From: Heterobilharzia americana
Taxonomy: Eukaryota; Platyhelminthes; Trematoda; Strigeidida; Schistosomatidae
Direction of reading: 5' to 3'
Length of the DNA: 64,000 bases
NCBI GenBank assembly: GCA_944470555.2
Contig: OX104127.1
Location: 139,828,786 to 139,892,785, forward strand
This document shows, in pieces, positions 61,001 to 64,000 of this stretch; position 1 is the stretch's first letter, and the number at the start of each line of letters is the position of its first letter. Below the pieces are notes generated by a model. That model ran no database searches and was not told the origin of the DNA. It worked only from the letters and a program-made list of their open reading frames with translations. A program made the position numbers and the translations under genes.

Positions 61001-61441
61001 TTTTGATGTCGTTTACTTTTAATGGCCCTGTTTCACAGCCGAACGAAGTGCAGAGCGGAAGACTGGTCCTTTGTTAGATTGTTCAACGTCTTGCCATTGG
61101 GCCCAGAGATGATGCAAAATGACAGATGCCAAACTAGGCTTCTGTATCCGAGCTGAGATTTCGTCAGCAACCAACGTCATATGAAGAATATTTTATTCAT
61201 TATGTTAAATAAACCACTGGAAAACTGTCTATTCTTATAGTTTTGCTTACTGATTATCACCTTTTATTTTCATAATATTAGTTCCATTTGTATGGCAAAA
61301 GCTGCATTGGAATCAATTGCTGGATTCAATATTTACGGATCAGAAGGAGGTCATTCATCTATCCTTTTCATGGATGCTGATGCGCATAGTCGCAATAGGT
61401 TAATTATGACGAATTTGCTACCTAGAGAATCTGCATCAAAG
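48979..61441 (+). CDS. PHKB: Phosphorylase b kinase regulatory subunit beta (PHKB), 5' part, 6 exons
   Basis: Exons 48979-49051, 52837-52978, 54635-54734, 55203-55367, 58887-59023 and 61282-61441 all have GT-AG borders and join in frame to give about 259 residues of the N-terminal glucoamylase-like (GH15) domain. Diagnostic blocks in order: [115 protein letters not shown] and [20 protein letters not shown]. The DADAHSRNR and LLPRES blocks fit the beta subunit better than the alpha subunit. In the kinase holoenzyme the beta subunit is a regulatory scaffold under phosphorylation control; the enzyme activates glycogen phosphorylase. The gene continues beyond the window. The start at 48979 is the weakest point, because the frame stays open upstream. 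Confidence 0.93.
49642..49935 (+). repeat. Anonymous ~450-bp repeat family, partial copy
   Basis: Shares the ordered blocks AAGTGCATCGGCTCAAGTTG, CACTTCACAGTAGT, GTTGTGTG and TCTGCGCCATTGTGAC with copies at 56455-56627 plus 58337-58560 and at 60395-60845. This copy stops after the CAACCATTG block. The function and class of the family are unknown; no coding sequence or tRNA-like box is seen. Confidence 0.7.
50515..50655 (-). repeat. tRNA-like SINE family B, minus copy
   Basis: Shares GCCACAC..TGTGTGACGGCT, ACTTGGTTGCC and GGGGTTCG blocks with 62470-62625. The B-box region has mutated and no functional tRNA fold is expected. Confidence 0.6.
50998..52205 (-). mobile_element. Penelope-like retroelement, 5'-truncated but open reading frame of 397 codons
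   Basis: The minus-strand frame encodes a reverse transcriptase followed by a GIY-YIG endonuclease, the defining pair of Penelope-like elements. Residues 48-65 read [18 protein letters not shown], residues 85-88 are the catalytic YVDD, a [14 protein letters not shown] thumb block follows, and the nuclease (about 282-330) has VYKF at 287, TYIGR at 297-301 and a downstream HLRVGEH block. Family proteins are longer, so the N-terminal part is missing; the frame opens after a stop and its first ATG is residue 15. The 397-codon frame without a stop suggests recent insertion. It sits antisense in PHKB intron 1. Confidence 0.9.
52230..52420 (-). repeat. Hammerhead SINE copy directly upstream of the Penelope-like frame
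   Basis: On the minus strand it shows an A-box-like GGCCGGGTGGGTAAAGC, a B-box-like GGTTCGAGTCT, then a ribozyme-like segment (52243-52296) and about 30 bases later the Penelope-like sequence. The ribozyme core reads CTGACAA (G8 changed to A) and the GAAA block is lost, so it should not cleave. Same orientation as the Penelope-like frame. Confidence 0.8.
52837..52978 (+). CDS. PHKB: PHKB exon 2
   Basis: 142 nt after TCTTTTCTTATTAG. Reads [20 protein letters not shown] and [17 protein letters not shown]; donor TTTTC|GTGAGT leaves two bases of a split codon completed by exon 3. Confidence 0.9.
53036..53210 (+). repeat. tRNA-like SINE family B, plus copy
   Basis: Reads AAGGCTCAGTGGTTTAGAGA (A-box-like) and ACGGGTTCGACATCC (B-box-like), then the ACCCAGCTAGTATCA and TAGAGGTGTGGCTCA blocks found in reverse complement at 62470-62625. 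Lies in PHKB intron 2. Confidence 0.72.
53418..53565 (+). repeat. tRNA-like SINE family B, degenerate plus copy
   Basis: Diverged copy with TTTGGCTCACTAAGTTATCC, AGCCAGGTATTATCA and GTAGGTGTAGGTCACTGC; the B-box is no longer recognisable. Confidence 0.5.
54270..54465 (-). repeat. Hammerhead SINE (Sm-alpha-like) copy in PHKB intron 2
   Basis: Minus copy with a tRNA-like region at its right end (GGTGGCCTAGTGGATGATGC on minus) and the ribozyme at its left end. It lies antisense to PHKB, 170 bp upstream of exon 3. Confidence 0.82.
54282..54336 (-). ncRNA. Hammerhead ribozyme with near-intact core
   Basis: On the minus strand the core is CTGACGA (position 7 may be any base, so this is a valid core) with GAAA intact and the optimal cleavage triplet GTC. 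Stem II is GTC/GAC around CCAAATAA with one lost pair. Stem I pairs ATCCAG with CTGCAT with one mismatch. This is the best-preserved ribozyme in the window. Confidence 0.82.
54635..54734 (+). CDS. PHKB: PHKB exon 3
   Basis: 100 nt after CTCTCTCCATAG. Reads [20 protein letters not shown] and MGWMQQSSR; donor CGA|GTATGT, phase 0. Confidence 0.92.
55203..55367 (+). CDS. PHKB: PHKB exon 4
   Basis: 55 codons after CATAAACTTTTCAG. Reads [20 protein letters not shown] to [11 protein letters not shown]; donor CAG|GTCAGT. Confidence 0.93.
56455..56627 (+). repeat. Left half of the ~450-bp repeat, split by an RTE copy
   Basis: Matches the first part of 60395-60845 up to the GATTTAGAAGACGTCG block, where the RTE copy begins; the second half resumes at 58337. 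Confidence 0.72.
56628..58336 (+). mobile_element. RTE-like non-LTR retrotransposon, 5'-truncated, reverse transcriptase part, in PHKB intron 4
   Basis: Begins in the linker before the reverse transcriptase ([40 protein letters not shown]) and runs through [43 protein letters not shown]-like and C-terminal blocks to the [10 protein letters not shown] end. The catalytic FADD is present but the sequence is split by stops and frame changes. Sense to PHKB. The same family also supplies the minus copies at 21970 and 39010. Confidence 0.85.
58337..58560 (+). repeat. Right half of the ~450-bp repeat
   Basis: Continues the family from GTGAATACATCTGCACCATTG to the GCATGCGCAGTGCATG region, collinear with 60590-60845. 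Confidence 0.72.
58887..59023 (+). CDS. PHKB: PHKB exon 5
   Basis: 137 nt after TTATTTTATCCAG. Reads [20 protein letters not shown] to NITELHA and leaves a split serine codon AG|T across GTAAAA. Confidence 0.93.
59390..59500 (-). repeat. Degenerate tRNA-like SINE family B, minus copy
   Basis: Contains GCAGTTCGAAATTGTGACC and GGTTGAAAGTTGACTACCTG, which correspond to the B-box and following blocks of 62555-62610; the rest is too diverged to align by eye. Confidence 0.4.
60395..60845 (+). repeat. ~450-bp repeat, fullest copy
   Basis: The most complete member of the family, used as reference for the copies at 49642 and 56455/58337. It lies in PHKB intron 5. No open frame, tRNA-like box or terminal repeat is seen. 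Confidence 0.7.
61282..61441 (+). CDS. PHKB: PHKB exon 6, last in window
   Basis: 160 nt after TTTTCATAATATTAG. Completes the split serine, reads [20 protein letters not shown] to LLPRESASK; donor AAG|GTAGAG, phase 0. The next exon is not found in the remaining 2.5 kb. Confidence 0.93.
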
Positions 61442-62469
61442 GTAGAGTACCGGTCCTGTTCGTATGCTTACCTTTGTTTTTGATTATTATGATATGCGAA
61501 ACTAGAAGGTTAAGAGTGATAAACCAAGTTAGCATTCTTAGACTGTTTTATCCATCCCAACTAGAATTTCTTATGCCACTCACTAACCAGGTGTGTTTAA
61601 CCATACCATGCCAATATTGAGTGTAGTCAATCGACAAAATTGCATGTCTTTCAGATTAACTACATATTCATCGTCATAATTTTTGGGTTTTGCTTTTCCG
61701 AAGTCTGTCGGTTACTCATTACATCGCTGACTGTGATTAATTAACAAACCAAGTTTTCATTTCACTTGAAAAGCCCTAGATTTGCGCAAAATATTGTTTA
61801 TTAATCTAAAGATTTTTGCACCATTTGTAACGGCATGGCCAATAGTTCATTTCTGCTCCCATTTTCAAGGTAATTTACTGACTAGTTAATGCTTACTCTT
61901 ACTATGTTAATATCTCAATTTTTAAATAAGGTCATATCTCATGTGTGTTTGCGTCAATTGATTATTATTCTCGGAGGAATAAATTCTCCCATCCAGTTCA
62001 CTCTTCGATATTCGTTCTGGGTTGGAGTCGGTGGGTCTTATGTACTAAGTTATCTGTCTATTAAGCGCGCACATTGTATCGTCTTGGAACTAATAGCGAT
62101 TTCAATGGGTATTCGAATTTCATTGATATTGTTGACTTACTTTGTTGATAAGTATCTGTGAGCAATAACCTAAGCTCAAAGGTTCATACTCGTTACGTTT
62201 AACAACCCAATGTAAACATCATTTCTCGAAGCAAGTACGACGTGCCTAATGGAAGTCAAAATACCAGTAGTGTTATGAGAAAAAAAGGTTTTCACCTCAG
62301 TAATATGAAATATCGAATACTATTTCTCTTCGTTGTTGTTATTGTTAGGAGTCAGCTGGTTGAAAACTCTGGATTGATATTCTGATCCTCCTAATATTAC
62401 TTATCAGTAAGGCGTTTCTTCATCCCAATGTCGAACTGAATCGATTGGAACTCCACTCAGCAACTTGGT
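61442..62469. other. PHKB intron 6, no other feature
   Basis: A 90-codon open frame at 61889-62161 has hydrophobic stretches but no splice-consistent border or known motif; I treat it as chance. Confidence 0.45.
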
Positions 62470-62625
62470 GGATATTTTTACGACATACAATGAGCCACAC
62501 CTATTGTGTGAGGGCTCATGATACTACCTGGTTGCCCAAACCTCGGTAAATGAAGCGGGGTTCGAATCCGTGACCCGTGGCTGAAAGTCAACTGCCTAAA
62601 CCAATAAGCTACAATTCCATGCATC
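62470..62625 (-). repeat. tRNA-like SINE family B, minus copy with good promoter boxes
   Basis: On the minus strand TAGCTTATTGG (62601-62611) fits the RNA polymerase III A-box and GGATTCGAACC (62559-62569) fits the B-box, about 30 nt apart as in tRNA genes. It lacks a proper acceptor stem, so it is a tRNA-derived SINE and not a tRNA gene. Confidence 0.72.
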
Positions 62626-62929
62626 CAATGTAAATTTGAACATACTTCACCCAGTGCACAGGATGATAAGCTTTACTACCAAGCTGTACAAATCACTAGT
62701 GTCACTCTGTTGGATTGAATCAAGTACACATATTACTTATGAGATGGAAAGAATAGAGATTTTTCGACCACCAGTTACTGATCAAAATCTATACATCATA
62801 TATGCCACTAAGCAAAGCAAGGGAAAAAATCAGTGCTATCAGTTTAGTGTTTGATTTTATTGGAGTCTTTTCAACAAGAATAAGCCATGAATCTAGGCTT
62901 TATGTTAAGAAGGTAATTGTTGTTGATGA

Positions 62930-63960
62930 GTGAGAAAGAGATGCAAAATTTAGAGGAAACTCAGTGATGCTTTTGAAGTGAAGAGTAAAACAAGGCTGTC
63001 TACTATCACCCATGATATTCCTGATTGTAGTGGACTGGATCATGCAACAAACAGTGGGGTGCGAGAAGAGGGGGATACGCTGGCTTGACCGTGGAAAAGA
63101 ACCTAGAATATTTAGATCTCGCCGATGACTTATGTCTAATGTCACACAAACTCGAAGATCTACAGGCAAAACTAACAAGTTGACAGAAGAGGCAGCGAAG
63201 GAAGATGGGACTGACTTCAGGTGAACGTAGATAAGACAGAGGTGATGAAGATATCCAACCAACAACAACAAACTCCAATCACCATGAACGGGAGAAACTT
63301 AAAGGAAGTAGCCTCTTTCACCTATCTAGGAAGCACTGTTTCAACTACAGGCGGCATAGATGAAGACGTCAAAGTAGCCAGGATCGGAAAAGCAAGACAG
63401 GCTTTCATTAGCCTGAAACCAGTGTGGAGATCTTCTGCACTCAACTCAGCATAAAGTGTGAACAAGATGTGGATTTTCAACACCAATGTCAAATCAGTGC
63501 TTTTATATGGCTCAGAGACTTGGCGTGTTACGAAAGGGAATTCCGACAAACTACAGACATTCATGAAGAACTGCTTACGCTTGCTCGTTACTGAAGCTCA
63601 GATGGATTGCCATAAAGAATAAGCAACAAGGAACTCTGGTTGACTGGGAACGAACCAACGAAGCAAGAACCTATTGCTGAACAAATATGCAGTGGAAGTA
63701 AGTGTAGATGGATTGGGCATACACTGAGAAGTCCGAGTGGGGACATCACGCTGCAGGCCAGTTGCTCGAGTGGAACTCCGATGGGAAGCGACGAATTGGG
63801 CGTCCTAGGTGAGGGTGACATGGGGGAGATCGTGTGAGGAAGAAATGAGAGGTTGTGGGCTGTTGTGGAGCCAGGTTGAAAAGATTACAGAGGCGGAGTG
63901 GAATGGAGATGTGCTACTGAAGCCCTATATTCCATTAGGAACCCAAGGAACAAATAAATA
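62930..63960 (+). mobile_element. RTE-like non-LTR retrotransposon, 3' third
   Basis: 5'-truncated copy starting in the palm (DAFEVKS), with blocks [60 protein letters not shown] and FNTNVKSVLLYGSETWRVTK, then a tail ending in repeated AATAAT/ATAATA words before 63970. The longest frame is 63221-63454. It is sense to PHKB and less decayed than the copy at 56628-58336. Confidence 0.82.
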
Positions 63961-64000
63961 ATATAATAATATTAATTTACATATGATCACAGAAAAAAAT

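Noticed and set aside
61889..62161. 90-codon plus frame as a possible next PHKB exon
   Set aside because: Sequence does not resemble the expected continuation of the beta subunit, and the borders lack usable splice sites in phase 0.
62541..62611. Possible tRNA gene on the minus strand
   Set aside because: Good A and B boxes but no matching acceptor stem, and the same sequence recurs as a dispersed repeat; it is a SINE.
1..64000. CRISPR array, bacterial operon or ribosomal RNA
   Set aside because: No regularly spaced direct repeats, no bacterial gene packing and no rRNA-like sequence; the window is eukaryotic.

Overview
The window is flatworm nuclear DNA, almost certainly from a blood fluke (Schistosoma). 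It is AT-rich, its genes are small and split by very large introns, and most of the remaining sequence is dead retrotransposons of kinds known from schistosomes. These include CsRn1/Boudicca-like Ty3/Gypsy elements with a tRNA-Trp primer site, RTE- and CR1-type non-LTR elements, a Penelope-like element, and short tRNA-like repeats that carry hammerhead ribozymes (the Sm-alpha type). I had no database, so the species is not resolved.

Three host genes on the + strand can be supported. TTC1, a TPR co-chaperone, is complete at 12295-27010 in four exons; its first intron is only 31 nt and its last is about 10.5 kb and full of transposons. A short unrecognised gene end (two exons, 28270-28647) lies just downstream. 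The 5' part of PHKB, the regulatory beta subunit of phosphorylase kinase, runs from about 48979 to 61441 in six exons that join in frame, and continues past the right edge.

Layout. 1-12.2 kb: a near-perfect 250-nt inverted pair of hammerhead repeats (154-689), a solo Gypsy LTR, a full-length but broken minus-strand Gypsy element (4332-9319), and a non-LTR reverse transcriptase fragment. 12.3-28.7 kb: TTC1 with CR1-like and RTE-like copies in intron 3, a (TA)n tract, and the short gene end. 28.7-31.6 kb: no gene seen, with a G/T-rich stretch. 31.6-39.0 kb: a three-level nest of LTR elements (a 707-bp solo LTR inside a plus-strand Gypsy element inside an older minus-strand Gypsy element). 39.0-48.1 kb: RTE, CR1-like and a second Gypsy family, all decayed, including a 150-bp RTE 'head' inserted with a 12-bp target duplication. 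49-64 kb: PHKB, whose introns hold a Penelope-like element, hammerhead repeats, two tRNA-like or anonymous repeat families and RTE copies.

The most notable signals are the hammerhead repeats (one large inverted dimer; one near-intact ribozyme core antisense inside PHKB; one degenerate copy abutting the Penelope-like reading frame in the same orientation), the precisely datable nested insertions, and the short RTE head that looks like a non-autonomous retroelement. No operon, CRISPR, rRNA or functional tRNA gene is present.
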